Below, one piece after another: positions 34,340 through 42,566 of a DNA stretch of 64,000 nucleotides (position 1 is its first letter; every line of letters starts with the position of its first letter). Source of the DNA: PALSA-612 sp963773055. Its GTDB lineage: Bacteria; Actinomycetota; Thermoleophilia; Gaiellales; Gaiellaceae. Location of the stretch: the NCBI GenBank assembly GCA_963773055.1, contig CAVYZL010000006.1, positions 620,001 through 684,000 of the forward strand, read 5' to 3'. The notes below the pieces were generated by a model. That model had not been told where the DNA came from. It saw only the letters and a program-made list of their open reading frames with translations, and searched no databases. The translations under genes and the position numbers were made by a program.

Positions 34340-35071
34340 TCAGCGACCGCAGCGAGACGACGCAGGCAGCTTGCGCTCCAGCGACTTCGCCGCCGCCCAC
34401 TCGAGCAGGCGCACGGTCTTGGCCGCGACGCCGGGCTTGCTCAGCGCGGCGACGCGGAGCGGCGCCGTGAACAGTCGCCCGTAGACGACCAGCGCCGCCG
34501 CGTACGTGCCGAGCGGGCTCGGGTGGAAGCCGTCCGGACCGTAGAGCCCGAGCGAAGGCCGGCATTGCCAGGCAAAGAGCCACGCTGCTCCGGCCGGGTA
34601 GACGTACGCGCCGGCCGCCACGGCAGCCTGCCGGTACGAGTAGATGACATCGGAGAGCGCACCCTGCCGCCAGGACTCGGGCCATACCGTCCAGAGCGCG
34701 GGCCGCGTGCCGGAGACACGCGCCTCGTCGGCCCAACGCCCCGTCCAGAGCTTGAGGTCGACCTGGCTCTCCGGCAAGGCCGACGGGCCCTGCTGCATGA
34801 CGAGGACGTCGTAGTCGCCCGTCGCGAGGGCAGTTCGCGCGTCACCCTGGTTCCAGTGGTCCTCGAGGTTGAACCCGCCGAAGGCGACGGTCTTGTACTC
34901 GAGCGAGCGCCCGGTGGCGGCTGCGAGACGGGCGACCTGCGCGGGCAGGTCGTTCGCCTGCGTGAGGCTGTTGCCGACGAACAGGACGTTCAGCGGCTCC
35001 GGTGGAGCTGCTGAGGTCGAGCCGGCGACGGCGAGCGCGACGAGAGAGATAACGATCGACATGCGCGCCAT
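34340..35071 (-). CDS. Secreted SGNH/GDSL-family hydrolase
   Basis: The 243-residue protein has a signal peptide (MSIVISLVALAVAGSTSAAP) followed by VLFVGNSLTQANDLP, in which GNS (Ser about 35) is the SGNH nucleophile block. GGFNLEDHW gives a block II-like glycine. The C-terminal GPDGFHPSPLGTY supplies the catalytic Asp (about 180) and His (about 183). Such enzymes are esterases, lipases or carbohydrate deacetylases; the substrate is unknown. There are two nearby methionine starts at 35071 and 35062. It is transcribed away from the HAD phosphatase gene. Confidence 0.8.
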   Translation of the reverse strand: MARMSIVISLVALAVAGSTSAAPPEPLNVLFVGNSLTQANDLPAQVARLAAATGRSLEYKTVAFGGFNLEDHWNQGDARTALATGDYDVLVMQQGPSALPESQVDLKLWTGRWADEARVSGTRPALWTVWPESWRQGALSDVIYSYRQAAVAAGAYVYPAGAAWLFAWQCRPSLGLYGPDGFHPSPLGTYAAALVVYGRLFTAPLRVAALSKPGVAAKTVRLLEWAAAKSLERKLPASSRCGR

Positions 35072-35155
35072 GCTCTTCCAGACGCGTGGCGACTCCGGCG
35101 GTTAGCGCGCACTCCCCGACGTTTCGTTTAGTTGACGGTCGCGGTACCTAGCACC

Positions 35156-35194
35156 CGACCACTACAGACGACCACTACAGACGACCACTTACAC
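35156..35194 (+). repeat. Three 13-base tandem repeats upstream of the phosphatase gene
   Basis: CGACCACTACAGA occurs at 35156-35168 and 35169-35181, with a degenerate third copy CGACCACTTACAC at 35182-35194. The array ends directly at the AGGAGG ribosome site of the phosphatase gene. It lies in the untranslated leader or promoter region. Its role is unknown; a regulator binding array or slippage product are both possible. Confidence 0.75.
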
Positions 35195-35208
35195 AGGAGG
35201 TGCGATCA

Positions 35209-36066
35209 GTGATCCGCTCGTTCTTCGTCTCGCTGCGCAAGCGCACGGTTTCGAACCTGACCTTCGCAGTCGCCGCGGCGGTGGCTGTCCTCGTCGTCGC
35301 CGCGCCCAGCGCGATCGCGGGCAAGGGCGCCGTGGCCCCGCCGCCTGCCAATCCGACAAGCGCTGACCAGATCCAGAACATCGACCAGGTCAAGACCGCC
35401 ATCAAGGGGTACTACGGCGACACCCTGACCTCGGACGTCGACCCGGTTCCCAACTCGATCGACGGCGGCGACAAGATCCTGCACACGTTCTCGCAGACAG
35501 GGGCCTACGCCAACGAGATGGCAGGCATCGAAGACGACGCTGTCAAGCTCCTCGACAAGAGGGCCAAGCAGGACAAGTTCTCCGCTCGGCCTGCGATCGT
35601 GCTCGACGTAGACGACACGTCGCTCAACACCTACAACTACGAGATCTACAGCAACTTCGTGTTCGACCCGACGACGAACAACGCGTTCGCCGACGCCGCA
35701 GCGTTCCCGGCCGTTCCGGGAATGCCCGGTCTGGCGTCCCGGGCGACGACGGATGGCTACACCGTCTTCTTCTTGACGGGCCGGCGGACGCCGCGTCACG
35801 ACGGAACGGTGACGAACCTCGAGAACGCAGGCTACGACGTCCAGGAAGATCACCTCTACCTGAGACCGCTGAGTGATGCCGCGCCGTGGTTGACCTCGTG
35901 CGCCCCGTCGTGCTCGACGACGCAGTACAAGTCGCTGACCCGACAACACATCGAGTCGCTCGGCTACGACATCGTCGCCAACTTCGGTGACCAGTTCAGC
36001 GATCTCAACGGGGGCTTTGCAGATGAGACGTTCAAGCTCCCGAACCCGATGTACTTCCTGGCCTAA
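35209..36066 (+). CDS. Secreted HAD-family acid phosphatase (class B-like)
   Basis: The 285-residue product begins with a signal peptide (about residues 1-37, cleavage near AIA-GK). It contains the HAD nucleophile motif LDVDDTSLNTYNYE (Asp about 133 and 135) and VFFLTGRRTPRHDGTVTNLENAGY (motif II region), with GDQFSDLNGG near the end as motif III/IV. This matches plant-vegetative-storage/class B acid phosphatase-like enzymes that release phosphate outside the cell. The start is GTG 35209, with AGGAGG eight bases upstream; a GTG at 35200 is too close to that site. Two hairpins follow the gene. Confidence 0.87.
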   Translation: MIRSFFVSLRKRTVSNLTFAVAAAVAVLVVAAPSAIAGKGAVAPPPANPTSADQIQNIDQVKTAIKGYYGDTLTSDVDPVPNSIDGGDKILHTFSQTGAYANEMAGIEDDAVKLLDKRAKQDKFSARPAIVLDVDDTSLNTYNYEIYSNFVFDPTTNNAFADAAAFPAVPGMPGLASRATTDGYTVFFLTGRRTPRHDGTVTNLENAGYDVQEDHLYLRPLSDAAPWLTSCAPSCSTTQYKSLTRQHIESLGYDIVANFGDQFSDLNGGFADETFKLPNPMYFLA

Positions 36067-36078
36067 GACGAACGGCAT

Positions 36079-36141
36079 GACTGGTCGTTGGCACCAGTCG
36101 TGAGGCCACACACAGGCGCCCGGTCTACAAACCGGGCGCCT
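36079..36141 (+). terminator. Double hairpin terminator after the acid phosphatase gene
   Basis: A first hairpin pairs GACTGGT (36079-36085) with ACCAGTC (36093-36099). A second, perfect 11-bp hairpin pairs AGGCGCCCGGT (36114-36124) with ACCGGGCGCCT (36131-36141) around CTACAA, and is followed by GCTCTTTCC. The second is a convincing intrinsic terminator. Confidence 0.85.
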
Positions 36142-36164
36142 GCTCTTTCCGACAAACTGCTCGA

Positions 36165-36674
36165 ATGGATCGAGAGCAACTGCGTGCTGCGCAGGAACCC
36201 TTGAAGTCGCGCTACCGGGAGGATCCGGACGCAGCCGTCGTGACGCTGGGCGCGACCGGGACGCTCGGGCACGGCATTACGTGCTCGGTCGCAACGGGGC
36301 GTGTGCTCGCAAGCGCGGGCCTACACCCCGCATCGGGCGGCGATGGCTCGACGCTGTGCTCGGGCGACATGCTTCTCGAAGCGCTCGTCGCGTGCGCGGG
36401 CGTCACGATGAGAGCGGTGGCGGCCTCACTTGGCATCGACGTTGAGGGGCAGGTAAGGGCCGAAGGTGACCTCGACTTTCGCGGGACTCTCGCCGTGAGC
36501 AAGGAGGCGCCTGTCGGCTTCCATACGATTCGCCTCGCTTTCGAGCTCGACTCCAACGCGGCCGACGACGAGCTCGACACGCTCGTGCGGCTGACCGAGC
36601 GCTACTGCGTCGTTCTTCAGACGATCGCACGGACCCCGGAGCTGCGAAGCGACTGGACGAGAGCGGCGAGCTAG
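36165..36674 (+). CDS. OsmC/Ohr-family protein
   Basis: OsmC-type proteins reduce organic hydroperoxides with two cysteines. The 169-residue product fits in fold and in motif: LEALVACAGVTMRAVAASLGI carries the first cysteine in the usual helix, and LTERYCVVLQTIA carries the second, 70 or so residues later. An additional SGGDGSTLCSGDM loop precedes them. The N-terminal 30 residues are polar. The start ATG 36165 has no clear ribosome site and follows the phosphatase terminator, so it may be read from its own promoter. Could also be a redox-inactive relative. Confidence 0.82.
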   Translation: MDREQLRAAQEPLKSRYREDPDAAVVTLGATGTLGHGITCSVATGRVLASAGLHPASGGDGSTLCSGDMLLEALVACAGVTMRAVAASLGIDVEGQVRAEGDLDFRGTLAVSKEAPVGFHTIRLAFELDSNAADDELDTLVRLTERYCVVLQTIARTPELRSDWTRAAS

Positions 36675-36678
36675 CCGC

Positions 36679-36822
36679 TCAGCGACGCGGCGATCCGCAG
36701 AAGGTCGTTCCGTCTGACGCGAGGCACACGAGACCGACGAGCTGCTCATCGGCGGTCACATCCACGGGGAGCGTCTTCGGTCGGCGCAGCATCACGTCGG
36801 AGACGGTGAGCTCGGGCATCAT
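36679..36822 (-). pseudogene. CBS-domain protein remnant
   Basis: From an ATG at 36822 the frame reads MMPELTVSDVMLRRPKTLPV then DVTADE, the opening of a CBS domain. It soon continues VCLASDGTTFCGSPRR, resembling the later ASDGTFLGVV strand of the same domain, and stops at 36679. The central helix and strand are missing and no second CBS motif follows. About 47 codons remain, so this is best read as a decayed or deleted gene. Confidence 0.5.
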
Positions 36823-36924
36823 CGTGGTTGACAATCGGGCGCCATCTGTCACCCTCACCGTACTGCCCGTCACGGGGCAGCGACCTGCGAGCGACGCTCT
36901 CGCACGGATCTGGGAGGTCGAGAG

Positions 36925-38310
36925 ATGGGTTCCGCCGGCCGCGTCACCACGACGCTCGCCATCGTCTCCGGCACGGTAGCGTTCGTCGGCACCGCCGCGG
37001 GCGACAGCGACAGCTCGCGCTCGGCCTCGGCATCGTCGCCCGGGATCGTGCCGTTGTCGCGCGTCCTCGCCGACACGCGGAAGGCTCGCGCGGCGCAGTA
37101 CCTCAACCGTCCCGGCAGCAGGGTCGTCAACGCGAGGGCGTTCGAGCAGATGCGAGCCTACGTGCTAGGCCGCTACACGGGCGTGCGGGTCGAGCACAGC
37201 TTCCGAGACCCTCCCAATCGTGTCGTCGACTGCGTGCCGTTCGCCGACCAGCCCGGGGTCAAGGGCCATCCTGGCGCGACCAGAGGGGCGAAGGCTCCTC
37301 CCCGGCCGACCGTCCGGCCAGCCAAGCCTCCCCGCGATGGCACGAACATCTCCTTCGCGCGGCAGCGGCCCATGGACATCAGGCTGCGGCCGGGCCGGAG
37401 CGACGCGTTCGGGAACCGGCGCTTTTGCCACTCGGGCCTCGTTCCGCTCGCGCGGGTGACGTTGAACGAGCTCGTCCGCTTCCCGACCCTGAGGTCGTTC
37501 TTTGGCAAAGGGGACCCGCGCGAAGAGTTCAAGCCCGGACGTCCGAAGCCACATCCGATCCCGCCCGACGACGCGAGCCACTACTACGCGCGCGGCGTCC
37601 AGTTCGTGGACAACCTTGGCGCAGACGCCTGGCTGAACGTCTGGAGCCCGACCACGGCGTCGCACCACATGTCGCTCTCGCAGATCTGGGTCGTGGGGTC
37701 GACCGGCAACACGAAGCAGACGGCCGAGGCCGGCTGGCAAGCGTACCCCGACAAGTGGGGCAGCTCGAACGCAGCCCTGTTCATCTACTACACGACCAAG
37801 GCGTACTCGAGCGGATCAGGCTGCTACAACCTGGACTGCTCCGGGTTCGTGCAGGTGGCGAACAACATCTACCTCGGTGGTGGGTTCGACCATTACAGCT
37901 CCATCGGCGGGACGCAGTGGGGCTTCGAGCTCCAGTACAAGCGCGATCCGGCCAACGGCAACTGGTGGCTCTTCTACCGTGGCCCGGGAAACTGGATTCC
38001 GGTCGGCTACTACCCGCACAGCCTTTGGGGTACCGGCAAGCTCGCAGACAACGCCGAGAAGGTCGCCTACGGCGGAGAGGACTCGGGCACGCCGTCTGCG
38101 CTGCAGATGGGGAGCGGCGAGTTCGCCTCGGGCGGCTTCGGCAAGTCCGCCTACCAGCACACCGCCTTCTACATCGATACGAAGGTGGTCAGCCAGTGGG
38201 CCAGCCTGTCCTCCGAGGTCACCGACACGAAGTGCTACACGGCCGACATCGGCGCGTCATCGGGAAGCTGGGGCGTGTACCTGTTCTTTGGCGGACCGAA
38301 GTGCCACTGA
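36925..38310 (+). CDS. Secreted neprosin-domain protein (DUF239, glutamic peptidase-like)
   Basis: The 461-residue product has a signal peptide (about 1-26), a low-complexity Pro/Arg-rich region up to 215, and a C-terminal neprosin domain (about 225-460). The domain has GADAWLNVW, SLSQIWVV, EAGWQAYPDKWG (Glu about 268), LFIYYTTKAY, GCYNLDCSGFVQV (Cys 300 and 305), DPANGNWWL, PVGYYPHSLW, AYGGED (Glu about 385) and MGSGEFASGGFGKSAY. This is the motif series of plant neprosins, proline-cutting glutamic endopeptidases; the two glutamates named are the likely catalytic pair, by recall of the family. Prodomain-like N-terminal region fits a zymogen. ATG 36925 follows a GGAGGTCGAGAG ribosome site. 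Confidence 0.88.
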   Translation: MGSAGRVTTTLAIVSGTVAFVGTAAGDSDSSRSASASSPGIVPLSRVLADTRKARAAQYLNRPGSRVVNARAFEQMRAYVLGRYTGVRVEHSFRDPPNRVVDCVPFADQPGVKGHPGATRGAKAPPRPTVRPAKPPRDGTNISFARQRPMDIRLRPGRSDAFGNRRFCHSGLVPLARVTLNELVRFPTLRSFFGKGDPREEFKPGRPKPHPIPPDDASHYYARGVQFVDNLGADAWLNVWSPTTASHHMSLSQIWVVGSTGNTKQTAEAGWQAYPDKWGSSNAALFIYYTTKAYSSGSGCYNLDCSGFVQVANNIYLGGGFDHYSSIGGTQWGFELQYKRDPANGNWWLFYRGPGNWIPVGYYPHSLWGTGKLADNAEKVAYGGEDSGTPSALQMGSGEFASGGFGKSAYQHTAFYIDTKVVSQWASLSSEVTDTKCYTADIGASSGSWGVYLFFGGPKCH

Positions 38311-38527
38311 GGAAGCGCCGAGTTAGAACAGCAGACGGGAGCGGGCCGTTGGTGTGCAGATTCGGAGAGGGCAGCCAAGGTGCCTCCAGCTCCCGCCGGG
38401 GAGAGAATTGCGGGAACCGGAAGAACTGGGCTGGTCTGACCGCCCTCTGCGACGGGAGTCTAGTACCTCCATGAACTACGGCGGAAAGCTCTAAGTCGTC
38501 GTCGAGCCGGGCCGCTGAGACGGCGAG
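38311..38527. other. Intergenic, no gene recognised
   Basis: The 217 bases after the neprosin gene hold no convincing coding frame or strong hairpin. An unusual CTCCCGCCGGGGAGAG stretch near 38390 could form a short hairpin. The acetyltransferase remnant begins immediately after. Confidence 0.4.
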
Positions 38528-38662
38528 TTACAGGGCGACCAGGCCGGCGTTCGTCGGCACGAACCGGCAAGCCTCAAAATAGAACGGTCGGAGGTGATCT
38601 TCGAAATCGACGTGAAGCCATTCGCAACCAGCAGCGCGCGCGTCGGCGACCGTGACCTTCAG
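38528..38662 (-). pseudogene. GNAT acetyltransferase C-terminal fragment
   Basis: Reading the minus strand, about 44 codons spell VTVADARAAGCEWLHVDFE, then DHLRPFYFEACRFVPTNAGL and a stop at 38528. WLHVDFExHLxxFYxxxxFxPTxAGL is the ending of a common actinobacterial GNAT family. The upstream acetyl-CoA-binding part is absent: continuing the frame upstream gives an unrelated Ser/Arg-rich sequence that lies antisense to a membrane protein gene. It is thus a 3' gene fragment. Confidence 0.6.
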
Positions 38663-38702
38663 TCTGTTCAAGAGATCGCACGCGCAGCGTACGCTTAGTC
38701 CG

Positions 38703-38891
38703 GTGGCACGGTGGCTGGCACTCGTCGCACTCGTGGTGGGCACATTTATCGTCGGCTTCAATGAGGAGAACCGTTCGGCTCTGTTCGACCTGCCTGGCGG
38801 CCACGGAATCCACGCCACAGACCTGCTCGGGACGCTCCTGATTGCGCTCGGGGCTGCGGTGTTTTGGGTTACCTCACGCCCGCGGCGGTGA
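38703..38891 (+). CDS. Small two-helix membrane protein
   Basis: The product (62 residues from GTG 38703; the frame is open from 38652) has two membrane helices, WLALVALVVGTFIVGF and LLGTLLIALGAAVFWVTS. They are separated by a short polar loop (NEENRSALFDLPGGHGIHAT) and the protein ends SRPRR. A TACGCT box about eight bases before GTG 38703 could be the -10 of a leaderless transcript, which is common in actinobacteria. The last 18 bases overlap the opposing secreted-protein gene. No family recognised. Confidence 0.5.
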   Translation: MARWLALVALVVGTFIVGFNEENRSALFDLPGGHGIHATDLLGTLLIALGAAVFWVTSRPRR

Positions 38892-39317
38892 CCCTGATCG
38901 GGAAGATCCTGCTAACTGCGCCGCAGCTCGAGGACGGCTGCGATTATCACTGGGGGTGGTCGAGCTCTGCATGATCCTGACTGTGAAGCCGAGCCTCCGA
39001 GCACGGGTCGCGATGGTCGTCGCGCTCACCCGTGAGCGCAGGCCGATGATTGCCACTTCGAAGAGACATTGCTCTCGCTCAATCACGACTTGACGAAGAC
39101 CAGCTGCCTTTACTCGTTTGAGCAACTTCACTGCGTTCGAACGTAGGGCGCGACGGCCGAACACGACTTCCCAGTCGCCGGTCGTCCCGACGCCTGTCGG
39201 GTGCGGACATTTTAAGCCATCCAGTGGTGCGACTGGGCTCGCGGAAGAGCCTGGACTCATCGCAAGAAGCGCTGCCGCAGCCACCACAACCACCATTTGT
39301 CTGAGTCCGATGTTCAT
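38874..39317 (-). CDS. Small secreted protein with weak SPOR-like fold
   Basis: The 147-residue product (ATG 39317, after a GAGGGCACG stretch) has a signal peptide MNIGLRQMVVVVAAAALLAM then SPGSSASP. A domain with two cysteines follows (GLKCPHP and EQCLFEVA). The stretch AVKLLKRVKAAGLRQVVIE followed by CLFEVAIIGLRSRVSATTIA and ARRLGFTVRI has the helix-strand rhythm of SPOR-like peptidoglycan-binding domains, but the match is only by pattern. The Arg/Ser-rich tail (about 25 residues) overlaps the neighbouring gene and may not be conserved. Confidence 0.55.
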   Translation of the reverse strand: MNIGLRQMVVVVAAAALLAMSPGSSASPVAPLDGLKCPHPTGVGTTGDWEVVFGRRALRSNAVKLLKRVKAAGLRQVVIEREQCLFEVAIIGLRSRVSATTIATRARRLGFTVRIMQSSTTPSDNRSRPRAAAQLAGSSRSGSPPRA

Positions 39318-40244
39318 CGTGCCCTCTTGCGGTTCGGCCACGCTTAGATCGTCTCACGGTTACACCCGTTTCGCCAATTCTTTCGCCAAGCCCCTCCTAG
39401 CTGCCGCCCTCTCGGCTGGCAGCCGAGAGGGCGGCCAAGTGGAAGTCCGCCGCATCGCCGGGGGGAGAACCAAGGCGACACAAGCGGACTGAACTGAAGC
39501 TAAACCTGGCTGCCCTCGGCGGCGAGTCTAACCGTCAGTGATCGCACGCCTAAGCTGCGTCGAAAGGGTCGACCTCGACGTCGTGAGTGTAGTCGGCGCG
39601 AGGAGTAACGGGGGCGGTCGGCGATCCGCATGCGCACGGATGTGAAGAAGCGACGCTTCGCGCCTTCATTCGCCGCGAGGTAGACAGCGATACGTGGCAC
39701 TCCTCAGCAGTCGGGTGAAACGGGAGAAACTGCTCCGCGAGCTCGATCATCGGGTCGAAGGCGACCTCGATGGCCGCTTCGCCTGGCCGCTGTGGCGCCA
39801 CGCCGACTCTCCCTCGGGGCTGTACGACTTCTGCGGCAGCGAGGCGCACCCGAGCGCTGCCACGTCATCTCTTCCATACCGAACTCGATGGCAATGGAGA
39901 TGGATCTACGCGAAGCGCTGGACAGATCCACGCTACCGGAATGGGCACGTTGATCTCGTGCATTCCGGGACGGCTCGCTTACTACGAAGGCGAGCTCGTG
40001 CGTGTGTTTCTGGAACGGCCCGCAGCGCGCGCTAGAGGGCGCTGCGCTTTTCACATCGCCTCAATCCGCCTCGATCGCACACACTATGCAGCGATTCACC
40101 TGCAACGGAAACTGGGGGGTGAACGGGTCGGGGGGATTAAAAAAACTGGGGGTAAACGCTCCGCCGGCTGTCCAAAAAACCGGTGCCCGCCTCGGCCATG
40201 TCAGGATGTGTGACGCTCCTGCCGCCCCGCCGCTTAGAGCGCGG
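39318..40244. other. Gene-poor stretch of about 0.9 kb
   Basis: No gene is convincing here. The best candidate is a minus-strand frame at 39550-39750 (66 codons, beginning MIELAEQFLPFHPTAEECHV, with HPCACG), which has no known family. A plus-strand piece near 39891-39955 reads MAMEMDLREALDRSTLPEWA before a stop and may be a gene remnant. Around 40114-40152 lie four runs of G (6, 3, 6 and 5) and runs of A, a composition unlike the rest of the window. Overall it looks like decayed or inserted DNA. Confidence 0.45.
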
Positions 40245-40676
40245 ATGGAAGCCCGATACAGTCCGACGTTGATGCTCCCTGCGCTCGCGGCCCGCGCTGC
40301 TGCCGTGGTGATGTTGGGCGTTGCGGCATTTCAGGTTGCACTCGTCTTCGGTGCACCGTGGGGCGCGTATACGCAAGGAGGCGAAACCGCCGGTGCCCTC
40401 GACACGTCCGGGCGCGTGGTTGCCGCAATCTCCTGCGCGGTCCTGCTCGTGATGGCCGCTGCCATCCTGGCACGAGTTCGAGAGGGTCCGCTAAAGGGCG
40501 CTCCGCGAAGACTTGTAACCGCTCTCGCTTGGTTTACGACGATCTATGCCGCCGTCGGCGTCGGCCTCAACCTGGCGACGGGAAGCTCGTCTGAGCGCGC
40601 TGGGTTCGCGCCGACGGCGATCCTTCTGTTCGTCCTCGTCGTCACCGTGATGGTCGGCTCTCGTCACGCTGAATAG
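40245..40676 (+). CDS. Four-helix membrane protein, unknown function
   Basis: The 143-residue product from ATG 40245 has four membrane helices: AAAVVMLGVAAFQVALVFGA, AAISCAVLLVMAAAILA, LVTALAWFTTIYAAVGVGLNL and AILLFVLVVTVMVGS. Features such as GAPWGAYTQGG after the first helix and GLNLATGSSSERAGFAP between helices 3 and 4 recur in a common uncharacterised actinobacterial family, as I recall. The frame is open to 40002, but the upstream residues are low-complexity and G-run derived, so ATG 40245 is preferred. No partner genes are evident. Confidence 0.65.
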   Translation: MEARYSPTLMLPALAARAAAVVMLGVAAFQVALVFGAPWGAYTQGGETAGALDTSGRVVAAISCAVLLVMAAAILARVREGPLKGAPRRLVTALAWFTTIYAAVGVGLNLATGSSSERAGFAPTAILLFVLVVTVMVGSRHAE

Positions 40677-40832
40677 TGGGACTAGACAAGTACCCCCCCG
40701 AGCGCTGGATTCAGTGGTGCCTTGTCGCGGAATGGTGGAAGTGCGACAACCTCCCGTCGTTTGGCAGCACTTGTCACGACCCTCTACTGGTCATAGACTG
40801 CTCGCTCCGTCTTCGATGAAAGCGAGGCTTTG

Positions 40833-41111
40833 ATGGCCATCGGCGTCTACTTCCCATTCCCATCAATGAGCGCGGAGAACATGAACGACGAAGGCGTCCG
40901 GCGGCTCGCAGAAGCGGGGCTAGGCGCCCCATCGGGTCGGCTCTACCACGTCGCATTCGAGGCCGGATCCGGCGTGCATGTATTTGACGTCTGGGATTCC
41001 CAGGAGTCGTTCGACGCCTTCGGGCGCACGTTGATGCCGATCATGAATGATCTCGGTGTCGATGCTGGCGAGCCGCAGATCTCGCAGGTTCGCAACATCA
41101 TTCAGGGCTGA
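40833..41111 (+). CDS. Small alpha/beta-barrel (ABM-like) protein A
   Basis: The 92-residue product has the size and strand rhythm of a dimeric alpha-beta barrel: an opening strand AIGVYFPFPS, a helix NDEGVRRLAEAGLG, then LYHVAFEAGSGVHVFDVWDSQESFDAF and the helix FGRTLMPIMNDLG, ending in an IxQVRNIIQ strand. The HVFDVWDSxExFxxF block is common in antibiotic-biosynthesis-monooxygenase-like stress proteins. A similar small gene, with IIDVWDSRAQADDW, lies at 42063-42347 on the opposite strand. Catalytic function unknown. ATG 40833 follows TT; the ribosome site GCGAGG is weak. Confidence 0.65.
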   Translation: MAIGVYFPFPSMSAENMNDEGVRRLAEAGLGAPSGRLYHVAFEAGSGVHVFDVWDSQESFDAFGRTLMPIMNDLGVDAGEPQISQVRNIIQG

Positions 41112-41313
41112 TCTCGGACGTCCGAGCCTTCGCGGCCACTCCGGTCGTGACCCCGAATAGTGGCGCAAGGAAAGTACCTCCCGGAGTGCTGGGAGCACGA
41201 GTTCGGTAGTTCTGGGTAGGCGGGGTCAGCGGCTGCCCTGATGCGCTGTGGGTTGCCGTGGGTCAGTGTCCAGGCGAAGGACGACGCTGATCGACCAAGG
41301 GGGTGAGGGAAGG

Positions 41314-42036
41314 ATGCGCGAGCACAGGGCTGCCGCCACGACAGCAGGGATCCTCTACTTCACCGGTACGGTGGCCGGAGTCTTGAGCGTGGTCGTCAGT
41401 GCTCCGCTTCGTGATGCGCGCGATCCGTTGGCCTATGCCGTGGAGCACTCCGGAGCAGTGGTGACCACTGGCCTGCTCGTGCTCGTCATGGGGCTATCGC
41501 TCGCGTTGATCCCCGTCGTGTTGTTCCGAGTGCTGCGCCCGATAGACGAAGTGCTGGCGGTCGGCTACCTGATTGTGCGCGGAGCTATCGAGACCACCTG
41601 CTACGTCGTCCTCGCGATCGGCTGGCTGCTGCTCGCGCCCATCGGTGAGGCCATGGCGGCAGGAGCGGGCACTGCTTCACCGACAGGCGTCCGGGTTGGC
41701 AACCTCGTCATCGATGCTGACGGCGCGAACGCCGTGCTCGCGCTCGTGTTCTGCCTTGGTGCCGCCATGTTCTACGTGTTGCTCTATCGGTCACGCATCG
41801 TTCCGCGGTGGATCTCAGCGTGGGGTCTTGTGGCGATCCCCTTCTACGTCGCTGACTACCTGCTCCTGATGTACGGCGTCTTCGACATGAACGCTCCCGC
41901 ACAGGTTCTCATGTACCTGCCGCTGGCCCTGCAGGAGATGGTTCTGGCGGTCTGGATGATCGCCCGTGGCTTCCGTCCGGCGGCTGTCTCGACCACGTCC
42001 GAGCGTTTCGTTTCGCGCCATCCTGTACACGCTTAA
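41314..42036 (+). CDS. DUF4386-family membrane protein
   Basis: The 240-residue product has about six membrane helices and begins TTAGILYFTGTVAGVLSVVV, a typical DUF4386 opening, followed by VLLVLVMGLSLALIPVVLFRVL, a polar loop and AVLALVFCLGAAMFYVLLYRSRIVPRWISAWGLVAIP, the best conserved part of that family. The function of DUF4386 is unknown. ATG 41314 has a GGGAAGG site. It is flanked by two ABM-like genes, one on each strand. Confidence 0.8.
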   Translation: MREHRAAATTAGILYFTGTVAGVLSVVVSAPLRDARDPLAYAVEHSGAVVTTGLLVLVMGLSLALIPVVLFRVLRPIDEVLAVGYLIVRGAIETTCYVVLAIGWLLLAPIGEAMAAGAGTASPTGVRVGNLVIDADGANAVLALVFCLGAAMFYVLLYRSRIVPRWISAWGLVAIPFYVADYLLLMYGVFDMNAPAQVLMYLPLALQEMVLAVWMIARGFRPAAVSTTSERFVSRHPVHA

Positions 42037-42062
42037 GCGCGGCTGAACCTCCGGTCTGGCGG

Positions 42063-42347
42063 CTAGGCGCTGACGGCCCGGTGAACCTCGAAGTACGTGA
42101 TCGGTGATGGCCCATCGCTACCGATCCCGAGTTCTTTGCGGACGGCCATGACCTTCTCGCCCCAGTCGTCCGCCTGCGCCCGGCTATCCCAGACGTCAAT
42201 GATCCGCATCTTGCCGTCGTCGCCTTCGGCGGCGATATGAATCGTGCCGCCAGGTGGCGGGTTGCTCTCGCCGACGCCTAGCTGCGTGACCAGCTGGACG
42301 TACTGCTCGGGAGTCACACCAGTCTCGATGATCCGACAGATCGCCAT
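42063..42347 (-). CDS. Small alpha/beta-barrel (ABM-like) protein B
   Basis: The 94-residue product (ATG 42347, preceded by GGAGGGGG) begins MAICRIIETGVTPEQYVQLV, has GGTIHIAAEGDDGKMRIIDVWDSRAQADDW and the helix GEKVMAVRKELGIG, and ends PITYFEVHRAV, a strand typical of dimeric barrel proteins. The xxDVWDS motif is shared with the product of 40833-41111, so the two are probably paralogues or a pair of the same functional family. It converges on the DUF4386 gene with 26 bases between the stops. The frame is open further upstream to 42410 but the ribosome site favours 42347. Confidence 0.68.
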   Translation of the reverse strand: MAICRIIETGVTPEQYVQLVTQLGVGESNPPPGGTIHIAAEGDDGKMRIIDVWDSRAQADDWGEKVMAVRKELGIGSDGPSPITYFEVHRAVSA

Positions 42348-42566
42348 GCACGCCCCCTCCGTTGCTTGGCACGACTCTATGTGACCTACAGCGTCGATCC
42401 GGAGGCTCAAACTCCAGGCGACACCTAGTGTCCATCCGTCCAGAGCAGTCTCCCGCTCTTACCCTCCCCGCGCTCGCCTTAAGAGTTGCGCCGCGTCCGA
42501 AAGCGTGCTCGTGCTCTGAACCCCCTGTCCGCCCTCTTCGGGCAGATCAAACCGATGGCGCGGCGT

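Noticed and set aside
39860..39900. A CCATACCGAACTCG stretch resembling a 5S rRNA core motif
   Set aside because: The flanking sequence does not fold as 5S rRNA and other conserved 5S blocks are absent; coincidence.
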